Of a stretch of 64,000 nt of DNA, positions 1 to 9,293 are shown piece by piece. The translations under genes were made by a program, and so were the position numbers. Within the stretch, counting starts at the first letter, position 1; every line of letters starts with the position of its first letter. The notes beneath the pieces are model-generated. The model saw only the letters and a program-made list of their open reading frames with translations, had not been told where the DNA came from and ran no database searches. Origin of the DNA: an uncultured Duncaniella sp. (GTDB taxonomy: Bacteria > Bacteroidota > Bacteroidia > Bacteroidales > Muribaculaceae); contig CAJULW010000017.1 of assembly GCA_910587515.1 (NCBI GenBank), positions 89,498 to 153,497 of the forward strand. Reading direction: 5' to 3'.

Positions 1-306
1 GTTATATGGATCAGCCGGTTCCGGACTGTTGCGTTCTATTGCCATAAGCGTGCCCTCCGAGGCGAAACGCCATAGTCCTTCGACTGCGTGTAGTGGTAGG
101 GAGGCCATGCGGGAGACTATGGAGTCGGGATGGGAGTAGCCGATTATGATTTCGGACTTTTTGGGAGTGCTTTCCAAGACGCTTTCCTCTATCTTGACCG
201 CTGATCTGAGGCTGACGGGAAAAACTGAAAGCAGAATCGTCACTGTTAGCGATAGCCGTGCGCCCGCTTTTATAGATGTCGATATCTGAGGAGAGGTTAA
301 GCCCAT
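1..306 (-). CDS. Secreted or membrane protein of unknown function, N-terminal part (cut by window edge)
   Basis: An open frame runs from an ATG at 306 to the window edge, giving 102 codons with no stop. The start lies 20 bp downstream of the stop of the DUF3078 gene, so the two are probably co-transcribed. Residues about 17-37 are hydrophobic (LSLTVTILLSVFPVSL) and look like a signal peptide or anchor. Beyond it the chain continues with a stretch around PLHAVEGLWRF. I do not recognise the family. The C-terminal part is outside the window, so length and function cannot be judged. Confidence 0.6.
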   Translation of the reverse strand, partial: MGLTSPQISTSIKAGARLSLTVTILLSVFPVSLRSAVKIEESVLESTPKKSEIIIGYSHPDSIVSRMASLPLHAVEGLWRFASEGTLMAIERNSPEPADPYN

Positions 307-325
307 GGGGAGAGTATGTCAGGCT

Positions 326-1732
326 TTAGATTGTTGAAAATTGGTAGGCGAATCCGAATGAGAGTATTTCTTTTAACTGGAATTTGTGCCAGTCCGGATC
401 GTCGCAAGCTGGAGTCGAAGAATCGTAGCGCATGTGGACGAAAATTTGTGTCGACAGGAAGCGGTTGATATTGAATGATATGGTGTTTTCCCAGTCTCCG
501 TAGGCATATTCATAGTCTGTGAAGACGAATAGCCGTGACCGCAGACTGATGTTGTCGCATATCTTCCACGATAACTTCGCTTCTGCGTTCGAACCGTATT
601 CGCTGACTGTTTTGCGTCCCTCTTTTATTCCGAAAGAGGTTTCGTCTATGCGATGGTTGATCGAGGTCTTCATGTTCCAGGAGAAAGGTGATATGGACGC
701 GTCAAGAGTGAATGTCTTTTTGGGGTTTGCATAGTTGTAGGTCATACCGACACCGACGTTGAGTTCTCCGGGCGAAAGGAACGCGCTTTTCAAATCAGGC
801 AAATTGGATTTGTAGTTGTTGAGAAATTGGGTTTTGAACATTACGTTGGTTGAATAGTACCAACGTTTTGACGCGCGGTAACCGGCCAACATATTGAACT
901 GGAAAAGGTCTTCCGAGATTGAATAGTTGCGCAGTGAGTCGTCTGGCGCGTCGTTCATTCCGAGTTTATATTGGACGGTCGTTTCGAACAGCAGTTTTTT
1001 GTGAAAAGCCGGATTTAACTTGACGTTATAGAAAGCGTTGATGAGTACGTTCATGTTCTTATTGCCGCCTTTATACCAGTTTGGTGATATATAGGCTTGT
1101 GAGAACTGTACCGATCCGTTGAATGTTTTGAGCCAGTGGCGACGTCCGAAACGTGCTTCCAGTTGTTTTTCTGGAGCCTTTGTGGGTATCACTTCCGCAA
1201 TGACTATCTTTGCTGTTTTGGGATCGACTGAGGCTTCGAATTTGCGTGGTGGTTCCGGCAGATGGGCTTCGTCGTAGCGCGCGTGTTGCGGATAGTTCAC
1301 GAAGAATGACTGACGGGCGCGTCGGAGCAGATTGTTATGTAGCGCGTCGGTCACGAGCCATCCGTAGATCGAATCGTTGATGCTAACGGCTGCTTTATCT
1401 CCTTTTTTCGGGAGACGTATCGAGTCGAGAAGATGGAATCTGTCGAACACCGCCGGGCGAAAATAATAATCCGGTATAGGGTTGGTGACTTCGATGTTCT
1501 CAAAGGTCAATATTCGGGTTATGTCGGTGGTGTCTTGAGCGGTTATGGTATCACCCGACAGCAAGAGGAGCATGTCCTCCGGATTGTCTGGGTTGAGCTG
1601 ATGCGGTGGGATGAAGTTGTATATTTCTGACCGTGTCTTCGGAGTGTTGAATATTGAGAGATTTTCTCCCAGTGCCTGAGGTAGCCCTATGAAGATTGTA
1701 AAGATTACCGTGAGAAATGTCCTGATGCTCAT
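326..1732 (-). CDS. DUF3078-type outer membrane protein
   Basis: 468 residues starting with a signal peptide (about 1-22, ending ALG). The C-terminal two thirds, from roughly residue 190, alternates polar and hydrophobic residues as in beta strands and includes the WYKGGN block after a FSQAYISPN stretch, which resembles the DUF3078 family of Bacteroidetes outer-membrane proteins. The molecular function of that family is unknown. The chain ends in FAYQFSTI, a plausible last strand. A good promoter sits at 1767-1798 and would leave a leader of about 30 nt. The downstream partial gene follows after 20 bp. Family assignment is from recall of motifs, not a search. Confidence 0.75.
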   Translation of the reverse strand: MSIRTFLTVIFTIFIGLPQALGENLSIFNTPKTRSEIYNFIPPHQLNPDNPEDMLLLLSGDTITAQDTTDITRILTFENIEVTNPIPDYYFRPAVFDRFHLLDSIRLPKKGDKAAVSINDSIYGWLVTDALHNNLLRRARQSFFVNYPQHARYDEAHLPEPPRKFEASVDPKTAKIVIAEVIPTKAPEKQLEARFGRRHWLKTFNGSVQFSQAYISPNWYKGGNKNMNVLINAFYNVKLNPAFHKKLLFETTVQYKLGMNDAPDDSLRNYSISEDLFQFNMLAGYRASKRWYYSTNVMFKTQFLNNYKSNLPDLKSAFLSPGELNVGVGMTYNYANPKKTFTLDASISPFSWNMKTSINHRIDETSFGIKEGRKTVSEYGSNAEAKLSWKICDNISLRSRLFVFTDYEYAYGDWENTISFNINRFLSTQIFVHMRYDSSTPACDDPDWHKFQLKEILSFGFAYQFSTI

Positions 1733-1766
1733 GATTGGAAATGACTGCCCAAATTGTTATTATCCG

Positions 1767-1798
1767 CAAAATTAGTTAAAAAAACTGTTAAGAGCAAA
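1767..1798 (-). promoter_or_regulatory. Bacteroidetes promoter of the DUF3078 gene
   Basis: On the minus strand TTTG (1798-1795) is followed after 20 nt by TAATTTTG (1774-1767), an excellent match to the -33/-7 pattern. Transcription would begin near 1760, about 28 nt before the ATG at 1732. Confidence 0.7.
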
Positions 1799-1829
1799 TT
1801 ATAGGTTTTTTTGAAAAATAATTTGAAAA

Positions 1830-1880
1830 ACACAGACAGCCGCTTTGATTCATTACTAAAATCAAGGCGGCTGTCTGTGT
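1830..1880 (-). terminator. Intrinsic terminator of the FadL-type gene
   Basis: A 21-bp inverted repeat (1830-1850 with 1860-1880, one mismatch) closes a 9-nt loop about 20 bp downstream of the stop at 1903. The minus strand continues into a T run. The hairpin has Ts on both sides and could work in both directions. Confidence 0.8.
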
Positions 1881-1902
1881 TTTTATTTGTTCTCCTTGTT
1901 TC

Positions 1903-3336
1903 TTAGAAACTGTAGCTTATTCCGAGCGAGGGGATGAATGCGTGGAGGGCGTAGTCGGCTGTGAATTTGCCGGTTGGCTGAAAGCCCATGGCTTCGATTG
2001 CCTGAGGTGGAATACCTTGTGCGGTCAGTTGTTTTATTACGGTAGCTCCAAGCAGATCGGTGTATTCGCAGCTCGCGTTGTCAATGCCGAGTCCGGCGAC
2101 GTACATGAAGGCGAGGTCGATAGAAAGGCGGGGGATAGGACGGAACGATAGACCTACGGTCGGTTCGATTTTGGTCATGCCCGGGGTTTCGGGATTGTAG
2201 TATTTCTTGTTGACGGGAGATGTATCGACCATGAGGCCTACTCGGGCATCGAAGCGGTCGGTTACGGCATATTGCGCGCCTACGGAGTAACACCAAGAGT
2301 TTTTATATTTCTTGGGTATATGCTGGTCATAATCGGTGAGCTGTTCGGCCAGGAATTCCACATCGAGCTGTTTGTAGGCGTGCCATCCTGTCAGGCGTGC
2401 GTCGGCCGCAAGGGTCAGACGGTCGGTAGGCTTGTATGACACACCGAGTCCGAGCACCCACGGGCATGGCATTTCTGCCTTGAAGTTTGCCTCATTGATC
2501 AGATCGAGATTTGTGCCGAGAAGTTCTTGGGCTTGGTTGTTGGCATATTTTACATATGCGTCGCCTGAGGTTACTTTCATTTTCATTTGTGAACGGAACG
2601 AAGCGCCTACAGTCCATTGTTTGTTGATATTGTACATGGCTCCGACATTGAATCCTACTGTCAGATCCGCTTTGCCGTTCAGGTTGACAGAGGCAGGTGT
2701 GGTTGTCCCGTATGGGGTATATAATGGCAATTTTTCCACTGGGACATCGGGATGTGCGGCTATGATCTGTTGGTTGAGCACTCCGATATATCTATCTGTT
2801 GTTCCCGGAGTGACGAGACCTTTGTTTAGGTCTACCGTGCCCCATGAGATCATGGCGCCTGCACCGATCGAAAGTTTCGGGGTGATGGCCCAGGCGACGG
2901 TTGGCTGTATGGTGAATACCTTTAGGTCGACATTCTGGTTCAACACTGAGCCAGGCCAGTTGTCGGTCCAGTTGATCGACGAACCGTAGGGGGTGTAGAA
3001 GGAAATTCCGGCTTTGAGGTTATCGTAGATTGAGAAAGCGGCGTGCACTCCGAGAGGGGTTGATACACCGTTGTCGGTTTTATAGTCTTTGCCATCGATA
3101 GTCGCAGTGCATTCGGGCATGATACCTGTCACGGAACCTGAAATATCAAGGGTTTTGTCCATGAAAGCCATGCCGGCGGGGTTGAAAAACATACTTTCGG
3201 CTCCGAGTTTGAGGGCTATGCCCGTGTGACCCATACCGATCTGCTTTGCTGAAAGAGAGTTGATCTGGTAGCCTTCAGCCAAAGCGGAGCCACTCAATGT
3301 GGCTACCGCAAGTGCAGAAATCAATAATTTCTTCAT
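1903..3336 (-). CDS. OmpP1/FadL/TodX-family outer membrane transporter
   Basis: 477 residues with a clear signal peptide (1-20, SGSALA then EGYQINS). The mature N terminus has the family pattern: GYQINSLSAKQIGMGHTGIAL, then ESMFFNPAGMA at about residues 47-57, like the NPA block of FadL proteins. The rest is rich in beta strands and ends in LGISYSF with a terminal Phe, as in many outer-membrane barrels. FadL relatives carry hydrophobic compounds such as fatty acids or aromatics across the outer membrane; the substrate here cannot be read. The gene stands alone, with its own promoter (3414-3445) and terminator (1830-1880). Confidence 0.88.
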   Translation of the reverse strand: MKKLLISALAVATLSGSALAEGYQINSLSAKQIGMGHTGIALKLGAESMFFNPAGMAFMDKTLDISGSVTGIMPECTATIDGKDYKTDNGVSTPLGVHAAFSIYDNLKAGISFYTPYGSSINWTDNWPGSVLNQNVDLKVFTIQPTVAWAITPKLSIGAGAMISWGTVDLNKGLVTPGTTDRYIGVLNQQIIAAHPDVPVEKLPLYTPYGTTTPASVNLNGKADLTVGFNVGAMYNINKQWTVGASFRSQMKMKVTSGDAYVKYANNQAQELLGTNLDLINEANFKAEMPCPWVLGLGVSYKPTDRLTLAADARLTGWHAYKQLDVEFLAEQLTDYDQHIPKKYKNSWCYSVGAQYAVTDRFDARVGLMVDTSPVNKKYYNPETPGMTKIEPTVGLSFRPIPRLSIDLAFMYVAGLGIDNASCEYTDLLGATVIKQLTAQGIPPQAIEAMGFQPTGKFTADYALHAFIPSLGISYSF

Positions 3337-3413
3337 GCTTTGGTAGTTACTTTATTTGTAAATCCCTGTGATCCGCGCCTCCAAGGCGCAATCGTTGGTA
3401 ATTAAATCTGGTG

Positions 3414-3445
3414 CAAAGGTAGGTCTATGCCATGAGACGCCCAAA
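3414..3445 (-). promoter_or_regulatory. Bacteroidetes promoter of the FadL-type gene
   Basis: On the minus strand TTTG (3445-3442) is followed after 20 nt by TACCTTTG (3421-3414). The start would be near 3407, giving a leader of about 70 nt that contains a short hairpin (GCGCCTTGGAGGCGC). Confidence 0.75.
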
Positions 3446-3538
3446 GAAATATACACTTTTTAACATAAATTTTCATCGAAAACACTGTTTTATTGGTCAT
3501 ATTTTCCTGCTGAAAAATTCCGGATGGACGGCTTATAA

Positions 3539-3578
3539 AAATGGTCGGAAACCTCTTTAGAGTGGTTCCCGACCATTT
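3539..3578 (-). terminator. Terminator downstream of yidC
   Basis: A 15-bp inverted repeat with one mismatch (3539-3553 with 3564-3578) sits about 40 bp after the yidC stop. On the minus strand it is followed by TTTTATAAG. Confidence 0.75.
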
Positions 3579-3616
3579 CTTATGGCTCTTACAGCCGATA
3601 ATACATTATTCGTGTA

Positions 3617-5704
3617 TCAGCGTTTGCCCTGACGTTTTTGCTGTTCGCGTAGCATGGCCTGTTGTTTGCGCTGGGCTTCTTCGAGACGAGCCATGAAACC
3701 GGATTTCTTTTTGGGCTTTTTGGCTGCGGCCGCCATTTTTGCTCGCATCTTATCTTCAGAAACCACCTTGCGGAAGATGTATGTCTGCACTATTGTGATG
3801 AGAAGCGAGAGGAAATAATAGTAGCTCAAACCTGCGGCATAGTTATTGAAGATAAAGAGGAACATGACCGGCATGAGATACATCATCCATTTCATGCCCG
3901 GCATTCCGGCCGAAGGCTGGTTCTGCATATTGATACGGGTGTAAAGAATATTGGTCACTGTCATCAGCAGGCAGAAAAGACTTATATGATTGCCGAAAGT
4001 GCTTGAGATGAATGGGATATTTGCGTTCCACGATATGATAGCGTCCGGAGCGGACAGGTCTTTTGCCCATAGGAAGGATTCACCGCGAAGTTCGATCGCC
4101 GAGGGGAAGAACCAGAACATCGCTACGAGAATAGGCATCTGCAACAGCATGGGCAGACAGCCGGACAGAGGGTTGGCTCCGGCCCGGGAATATAGGGCCA
4201 TTGTTTCCTGCTGGCGTTTCATGGCGTTCTCATTGCCGGGATATTTATCGTTGATCGCTTTGATTTCGGGAGCGAGCAGGCGCATTCTGGCCTGCGACAT
4301 ATAGCTCTTGTAGGTGAAGGGGAAGAGGATTATCTTGATGAAAATCGTGAGAAGCAGTATTATTATTCCGTAGTTGGATATGAAACTTCCGAGCAGTGTG
4401 AACACCGGGATGATGACAAGGGTGTTTATCCAGCGGAATATAGGCCATCCGAGCGGGATGAGCTTGGTCAGGTTCATGTTCTCATCCGGGAATATCTCTT
4501 TTTCGAGCGAACTCATGACAGGATAGGAGTTCGGGCCGAGATACATCACGAATGATGCCGGATTCGCATTGGCGGCCGAATATTCGAGCGTCATGTCAAG
4601 ATTCATGCTCTTTATGAAGTCGGGATCTTCTTTCAGTTCCGAACTTGAAAGCTCTCCGCTTGTGAAATTGGTGCGGGCCATGAGCACGGCTGAAAAGAAC
4701 TGATTTTTGCAACTGATCCATTTGAGACGTTGATTGATTTCCTCTTTGTCGTCACCGCTTTCGCTCAGGTTGTCGACATCTCCGTCGGTATACATATAAT
4801 ATAGGGCGGAGTTTCTTTCTTCGAATACCCGTCCGGCCTCGTTACGACGCATTTTCTGATGCCAGGTGAAATCCATAGAAGCGACAGACGAGGGTATTAT
4901 GCTCTGCATACCTTCCTGCACGATATCTATATCGACAAGATATCCGTCGGACGGCAGAGTATATTTAATGCCCCATGTAGCTCCATCACCGAGATCGAGG
5001 CGCATCAGCACCGACGAGTCGCTGAGTTGTACGGGCGTAAAATAGAATTCGCGTGTGTCAAAGCGTTGTGTCGCTGAAGTGAGAGTGAAACCATAAGAGT
5101 CTGTCATTGGTGACAGCATTTCTACTTTTGTCGAATCGTAGCTGTCATAGTCAAGAAGTGTGGCGCGTGAGATGACACCACCTTTGTTTGAAAGTTCGAG
5201 ACTGATCACATTGTTTTCGAGTCGCACGGTAGTGCTGTCGCCTGAAAGGTGACGGGCGAATCCGCGATAGCGTGCCACTGTTGCAAGTGACTTTCGCAGA
5301 TTGTTGACCGCCGGTGCTCCTACGGTGATAGGCAGGGCTTTGCTGTTGTCGAGCAGGTCGGCTACAGCCACTTGTCGGCTGTCAGTGTCGACTGTTCCTT
5401 CAAGGGTTCCGCCGGCAGTGAGACGAAGGTCGATTTTATCGACTTTGAGTGTTGACACTCCGGTGACGCTGTCGGTTGTGCCGAGCTCGCGTACAGTGCT
5501 TTTTATGACCGATATTTCGGCCGGTGTGATCGAATCGAATTTTAACACTCCGGAGTCTGCGGCTTTCTGGGCCTCTTGCGCCTGCATCTGTTCGCGCTCG
5601 ATGCGTTGGCGTTCAAGCTCCTCGGGAGACGGTCGGTTGATGTATGTGAAACCGAAGATGATTAGGCCCATCAGTAAGAGCCCGATGATTGAATTTCTGT
5701 CCAT
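3617..5704 (-). CDS. yidC: Membrane protein insertase YidC
   Basis: 695 residues. The N terminus has one membrane segment (about 5-21, SIIGLLLMGLIIFGFTYI) followed by a charged linker, then a long periplasmic beta-rich domain. The last third holds the conserved insertase core with hydrophobic segments such as NTLVIIPVFTLLGSF and YGIIILLLTIFIKIILFPFT, and the GANPLSGCLPMLLQMPILVAM block. The tail is very basic (KKPKKKSG..., ending KRQGKR), as expected for ribosome contact. YidC inserts and folds inner-membrane proteins, alone or with SecYEG. It starts 31 bp after pyrG, so the two probably share a transcript, and a terminator follows. Confidence 0.95.
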   Translation of the reverse strand: MDRNSIIGLLLMGLIIFGFTYINRPSPEELERQRIEREQMQAQEAQKAADSGVLKFDSITPAEISVIKSTVRELGTTDSVTGVSTLKVDKIDLRLTAGGTLEGTVDTDSRQVAVADLLDNSKALPITVGAPAVNNLRKSLATVARYRGFARHLSGDSTTVRLENNVISLELSNKGGVISRATLLDYDSYDSTKVEMLSPMTDSYGFTLTSATQRFDTREFYFTPVQLSDSSVLMRLDLGDGATWGIKYTLPSDGYLVDIDIVQEGMQSIIPSSVASMDFTWHQKMRRNEAGRVFEERNSALYYMYTDGDVDNLSESGDDKEEINQRLKWISCKNQFFSAVLMARTNFTSGELSSSELKEDPDFIKSMNLDMTLEYSAANANPASFVMYLGPNSYPVMSSLEKEIFPDENMNLTKLIPLGWPIFRWINTLVIIPVFTLLGSFISNYGIIILLLTIFIKIILFPFTYKSYMSQARMRLLAPEIKAINDKYPGNENAMKRQQETMALYSRAGANPLSGCLPMLLQMPILVAMFWFFPSAIELRGESFLWAKDLSAPDAIISWNANIPFISSTFGNHISLFCLLMTVTNILYTRINMQNQPSAGMPGMKWMMYLMPVMFLFIFNNYAAGLSYYYFLSLLITIVQTYIFRKVVSEDKMRAKMAAAAKKPKKKSGFMARLEEAQRKQQAMLREQQKRQGKR

Positions 5705-5735
5705 CAGTATGTTTTATGGGTAGAATTTAAGAGAT

Positions 5736-7358
5736 TTATTTGTCGTTTTGTTGTTCTTCACCGTATTTTATGGCCGCTTTGACGAAATCCATGAAAAGAG
5801 GTGAGGGCGATAGTACAGTCGATGAGTATTCCGGATGATACTGTGTACCGATAAACCATCTGAGTTCCGGAATCTCCACTACTTCCACAAGGTTTGTGGC
5901 GGGGTTTTCTCCGACACATTTCATACCTGCTGACTCGAACCGTTGGCGGTAATCATTGTTGAATTCGAAGCGGTGGCGATGTCGTTCGCTGACATGTGTG
6001 CGTCCGTAGGCTTTGGCCGCGTGCGAGTCAGGGTGCAGTTCGCAATCGTATGCTCCGAGGCGCATGGTTCCACCCATATTGGAGATGGATTTTTGCTCCT
6101 CCATAAGATCGATGACATTGTCCGGAGTGTGTGGTTGCATTTCGGTCGAGTTGGCTTCGTGGAGTCCGAGGACGTTGCGGGCGAACTCGATGACCATGCA
6201 CTGCATTCCGAGACAGATCCCGAATGTCGGGACGTCGTGCGTGCGACACCATTCAAGAGCCACGAACTTGCCTTCTATGCCACGTTGGCCGAATCCCGGG
6301 GCTATTATCACTCCGTCCAGACCTCGTAGCTGGCTGTCGACATTGCCGGGATTGACGCGTTCGGAGTGTATATATATCAGGTCAAGTACCCGGTCGTTGT
6401 ATGTCGCGGCTTGGAAAAGAGCTTCGTTGATCGATTTGTAAGCGTCCTGAAGTTCGACGTATTTACCCACGAGCCCTATCCGTACTTTTTTTCGGGCGGT
6501 ACGCATCTTCGTGAGAAATTCTTTCCATGGAGCCATGTCGGGTTGACCCTGTGGTGCGAGCCCGGCTTTGCGCATGACGATTTCGTCGAGATGTTGCTCA
6601 TGCATCAGCACTGGTACATCGTAGATGCTATGTGCGTCAGCACTTTGCACGACAGCATCGGGAGCGACATTGCAGAACTGAGCTATTTTTTTTCGCATGG
6701 ACTGCGGTATGTCGTGTTCAGTTCGGAGAACGAGTACATCTGGCTGTATGCCGAGTTGCTGGAGTTGTTTTACCGAATGTTGGGTAGGTTTGGTTTTCAG
6801 TTCTTTGGCCGCGTTGATATAGGGCACATATGTGAGGTGTACGCACACGCAGCTTTCGTCGAGTTCCCAACGTAGCTGTCGGACTGCCTCGAGGAAAGGA
6901 AGCGATTCGATATCTCCGACAACACCGCCTATTTCTGTTATCACGAAATCGAAATCACCGGTCTTTCCCAAAGCCGTCACATTGCGTTTGATCTCGTCTG
7001 TGATGTGCGGGATTATCTGCACGGTCTTGCCGAGATAGTCACCGCGCCGTTCCTTTTCGATTACGCTCTGGTAGATGCGTCCTGTGGTGACGTTATTCGC
7101 GCGGGTGGTCTGTATGTTTGTAAATCTCTCGTAGTGGCCGAGGTCAAGGTCTGCTTCATGGCCGTCGACAGTGACATAGCATTCACCGTGCTCGTACGGG
7201 TTGAGTGTTCCCGGGTCGATGTTGATGTAAGGGTCGAACTTCTGTATCGTGACCCTGAAACCGCGAGCCTTCAGCAGGCAAGCGAGCGATGAGGAGATGA
7301 TGCCTTTGCCCAGCGACGAGACTACTCCGCCTGTGACAAAAATGTACTTAGTTTCCAC
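5736..7358 (-). CDS. pyrG: CTP synthase (glutamine hydrolysing)
   Basis: 540 residues, normal for the family. The N-terminal synthase domain opens with KYIFVTGGVVSSLGKGI, the ATP/UTP-binding P-loop-like segment, and has DPYINIDPGTLNPYEHGE. The C-terminal class I glutamine amidotransferase domain has the nucleophile in GICLGMQC and the His-Glu pair in QYHPE. It makes CTP from UTP, ATP and glutamine in the cytoplasm. The start is GTG, giving METKYIF; I see no in-frame ATG just upstream. First gene of a probable pyrG-yidC operon. Confidence 0.97.
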   Translation of the reverse strand: METKYIFVTGGVVSSLGKGIISSSLACLLKARGFRVTIQKFDPYINIDPGTLNPYEHGECYVTVDGHEADLDLGHYERFTNIQTTRANNVTTGRIYQSVIEKERRGDYLGKTVQIIPHITDEIKRNVTALGKTGDFDFVITEIGGVVGDIESLPFLEAVRQLRWELDESCVCVHLTYVPYINAAKELKTKPTQHSVKQLQQLGIQPDVLVLRTEHDIPQSMRKKIAQFCNVAPDAVVQSADAHSIYDVPVLMHEQHLDEIVMRKAGLAPQGQPDMAPWKEFLTKMRTARKKVRIGLVGKYVELQDAYKSINEALFQAATYNDRVLDLIYIHSERVNPGNVDSQLRGLDGVIIAPGFGQRGIEGKFVALEWCRTHDVPTFGICLGMQCMVIEFARNVLGLHEANSTEMQPHTPDNVIDLMEEQKSISNMGGTMRLGAYDCELHPDSHAAKAYGRTHVSERHRHRFEFNNDYRQRFESAGMKCVGENPATNLVEVVEIPELRWFIGTQYHPEYSSTVLSPSPLFMDFVKAAIKYGEEQQNDK

Positions 7359-7427
7359 GCTTTTTGATGTTATGGGAGGTATACTTCAATTTAGCGTATG
7401 CCATGACCTTATGTTACAAATAAGGTG

Positions 7428-7435
7428 CAAAGTTA
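7428..7435 (-). promoter_or_regulatory. -7 element upstream of pyrG
   Basis: TAACTTTG on the minus strand, about 70 bp before the pyrG GTG. No clear TTTG lies 19-20 nt further upstream, so this is only half a promoter by eye. Confidence 0.45.
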
Positions 7436-7457
7436 CAAAAATCCGGGGATAATTTCT

Positions 7458-7465
7458 TAATTTTG
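7458..7465 (+). promoter_or_regulatory. -7 element upstream of the HAD phosphatase gene
   Basis: TAATTTTG lies 26 bp before the ATG at 7492, back to back with the pyrG element 22 bp away. The -33 box is not obvious. Confidence 0.45.
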
Positions 7466-7491
7466 CCCGTATAAACTTGTTTGGATTCAAA

Positions 7492-8118
7492 ATGATAAAA
7501 AATCTGCTATTCGACCTCGGAGGTGTCATTATGGACCTCGACCGCGACCGTTGTGTCCGTGCTTTCAACCGCCTTGGCATGAAGGACGCTGATGATTTCC
7601 TTGGTGTCTACGGACAGAAAGGTGATTTCCTGGCTCTTGAGTCAGGAGAAATTGACGCTTGCGAGTTTCATGAGCGGATACGGCCTTTGTTCGCCCCTGT
7701 GCCTGTTTCCGACCGGGAAATAGATGAGGCGTTCAACGAATTTCTGATCGGAATACCTGCCGACAGACTGCGCGCGCTTCGCGAATTGCGCAAAGGCTAT
7801 GGTATATACCTTCTTTCGAATACCAACCCGATAATGATGGAAGGCAAGATCGCGGACGAATTCCGTAAGGAAGGATTGGAGATGACGGATTATTTCGACG
7901 GTATTTTTACGTCGTACGAGGCTCGGTGCTGCAAGCCGGGGAAAGCTATTTTCGACTATGCCGAACGTCTCGGGGGCCTTGTCCCGGAGGAGACACTGTT
8001 TTTTGACGATTCGCAGGCCAATGTCGAGGCTGCGCGCTCGTTTGGCTTTAGGGCCGTGCTCGTAAATCCGGGTGACGAGTTTGCAGATCTGTTGCGCGAT
8101 GAAGAGGCCAGGGAATAA
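7492..8118 (+). CDS. HAD-superfamily hydrolase (YihX-like sugar phosphatase)
   Basis: I start this gene at the ATG at 7492 (208 residues, MIKNLLFDLGGV). The frame is open to a TTG at 7477, but the ATG places motif I at the very N terminus as usual. Motif I is FDLGGVIMDLD, motif II is LLSNTN, the motif III lysine lies in CCKPGKAIFDYA, and motif IV is LFFDDSQANVEAA. This arrangement fits the HAD-IA group with YihX (glucose-1-phosphate phosphatase); the true substrate is unknown. ribF follows after 56 bp on the same strand. Confidence 0.88.
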   Translation: MIKNLLFDLGGVIMDLDRDRCVRAFNRLGMKDADDFLGVYGQKGDFLALESGEIDACEFHERIRPLFAPVPVSDREIDEAFNEFLIGIPADRLRALRELRKGYGIYLLSNTNPIMMEGKIADEFRKEGLEMTDYFDGIFTSYEARCCKPGKAIFDYAERLGGLVPEETLFFDDSQANVEAARSFGFRAVLVNPGDEFADLLRDEEARE

Positions 8119-8174
8119 AAGAACCCATCTGACATGAATGGTGTTTAATAATTTGAACCAAGCCGGAAGTTGAA

Positions 8175-9107
8175 ATGAATATTATAACTAAAAGCGATAA
8201 GACAAACAGGCGGATAGCCGCTGTCGGTATGTATGACGGAGTCCATGCCGGACATAAATTTTTGATTGATTATCTTCGTCTGGAGGCGTCTAATAGAAGT
8301 CTTGTTCCCTCTGTGATAACGTTTACAAGCCATCCGCTGTCGTTGGTGCGTCCGTTGGAGACGCCAGGGCTGCTGACACCGCTTGAAGATAGACTTAGGC
8401 TGCTCGGTGAGTCGGGAGTGGAGGACATCATTCTTTTGACTTTCAACGATAAGTTGCGATACATGAGCGCCGCTGAGTTCTTGGGTAAACTTCACCGCTC
8501 GTATGCGATAGACACATTGGTGCTCGGATTCAACAACCGTTTCGGTCATGACCGTCCCGATGCGTTCGAGGACTATAGACGCATCGGGGCCGAGGTGGGG
8601 GTGGAGGTTATAGCCGCTCCCGAATATCGCGGAGCCGGTGCACCTGTCAGTTCGTCTGTTATACGAAATTATTTGCTTTCCGGTGCTCCGGAAAAGGCAT
8701 CAGAGGCTCTCGGACATCCCTACGGTCTTCGCGGAAAGGTGATACACGGGCAGCGTATGGGACGCTCTTTCGGTTTCCCTACAGCGAATCTTTCGGTATC
8801 TGACGATTGCTCTCTGATCCCCAAGCCCGGAGCATACGCAGCTTTCGTGGTGACCCCAGACGGAATGCGTCGTCCATCGATGGTGAATATCGGATTCAGG
8901 CCTACAGTCAGTGAGGATGGCACATCCGGACGTCTTTCGATCGAGGCGCATATATTCGATTATATCGGCTATCTATATGACGAGGAAATCGTCGTGGAGT
9001 TCGTCGAGTTCCTGCGCGACGAGAAACGTTTCCCGTCGACAGACAAACTACGCGCACAGCTTGAAGACGATGCCTCAAAGGCCCGGAAGATTCTTACAAA
9101 AGCATAG
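8175..9107 (+). CDS. ribF: Bifunctional riboflavin kinase / FAD synthetase
   Basis: 310 residues, typical length. The N-terminal adenylyltransferase half has the nucleotide-binding GMYDGVHAGHK (about 18-28) and the substrate region VLGFNNRFGHDR. The GAPVSSSVIRNYLLSG segment marks the end of that domain. The C-terminal riboflavin-kinase half has GRSFGFPTANL and later NIGFRPTV. The enzyme turns riboflavin into FMN and then FAD. It may be co-transcribed with the HAD hydrolase upstream, which could be incidental. Confidence 0.96.
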   Translation: MNIITKSDKTNRRIAAVGMYDGVHAGHKFLIDYLRLEASNRSLVPSVITFTSHPLSLVRPLETPGLLTPLEDRLRLLGESGVEDIILLTFNDKLRYMSAAEFLGKLHRSYAIDTLVLGFNNRFGHDRPDAFEDYRRIGAEVGVEVIAAPEYRGAGAPVSSSVIRNYLLSGAPEKASEALGHPYGLRGKVIHGQRMGRSFGFPTANLSVSDDCSLIPKPGAYAAFVVTPDGMRRPSMVNIGFRPTVSEDGTSGRLSIEAHIFDYIGYLYDEEIVVEFVEFLRDEKRFPSTDKLRAQLEDDASKARKILTKA

Positions 9108-9198
9108 GGACGTAATCTATCCGGAATAGTCAGCGTGTAGGAACTACGCTTCGAGGATTATTATAGAGGGGTTGACAAAACACCCTTTTCGATGAAAT

Positions 9199-9230
9199 CA
9201 GCCCTGCTATAGTTGTCTGTAGCAGGGCTG
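9199..9230. repeat. Hairpin element between convergent genes, copy 1
   Basis: An 11-bp perfect inverted repeat (9199-9209 with 9220-9230) lies between ribF and the convergent barrel gene. A near copy lies at 21087-21118 after panB: both share AGTTGTCTGTAGCAGGG, and one stem pair is changed on both sides (G-C to C-G). Neither copy has a T tract on its 3' side, so it is not a textbook terminator, although its position suggests that role. Confidence 0.65.
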
Positions 9231-9293
9231 AATCTTTCCATTTGGTGGGGTATTCTGACATAACTTCATTAGCTGTGATATATCATTGCGGAG

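Noticed and set aside
2432..2989. 185-codon plus-strand frame opposite the FadL-type gene
   Set aside because: Shadow frame; the minus-strand protein has a clear signal peptide, family motifs, promoter and terminator.
5301..5723. 140-codon plus-strand frame opposite the yidC start
   Set aside because: Shadow of yidC with no independent signal.
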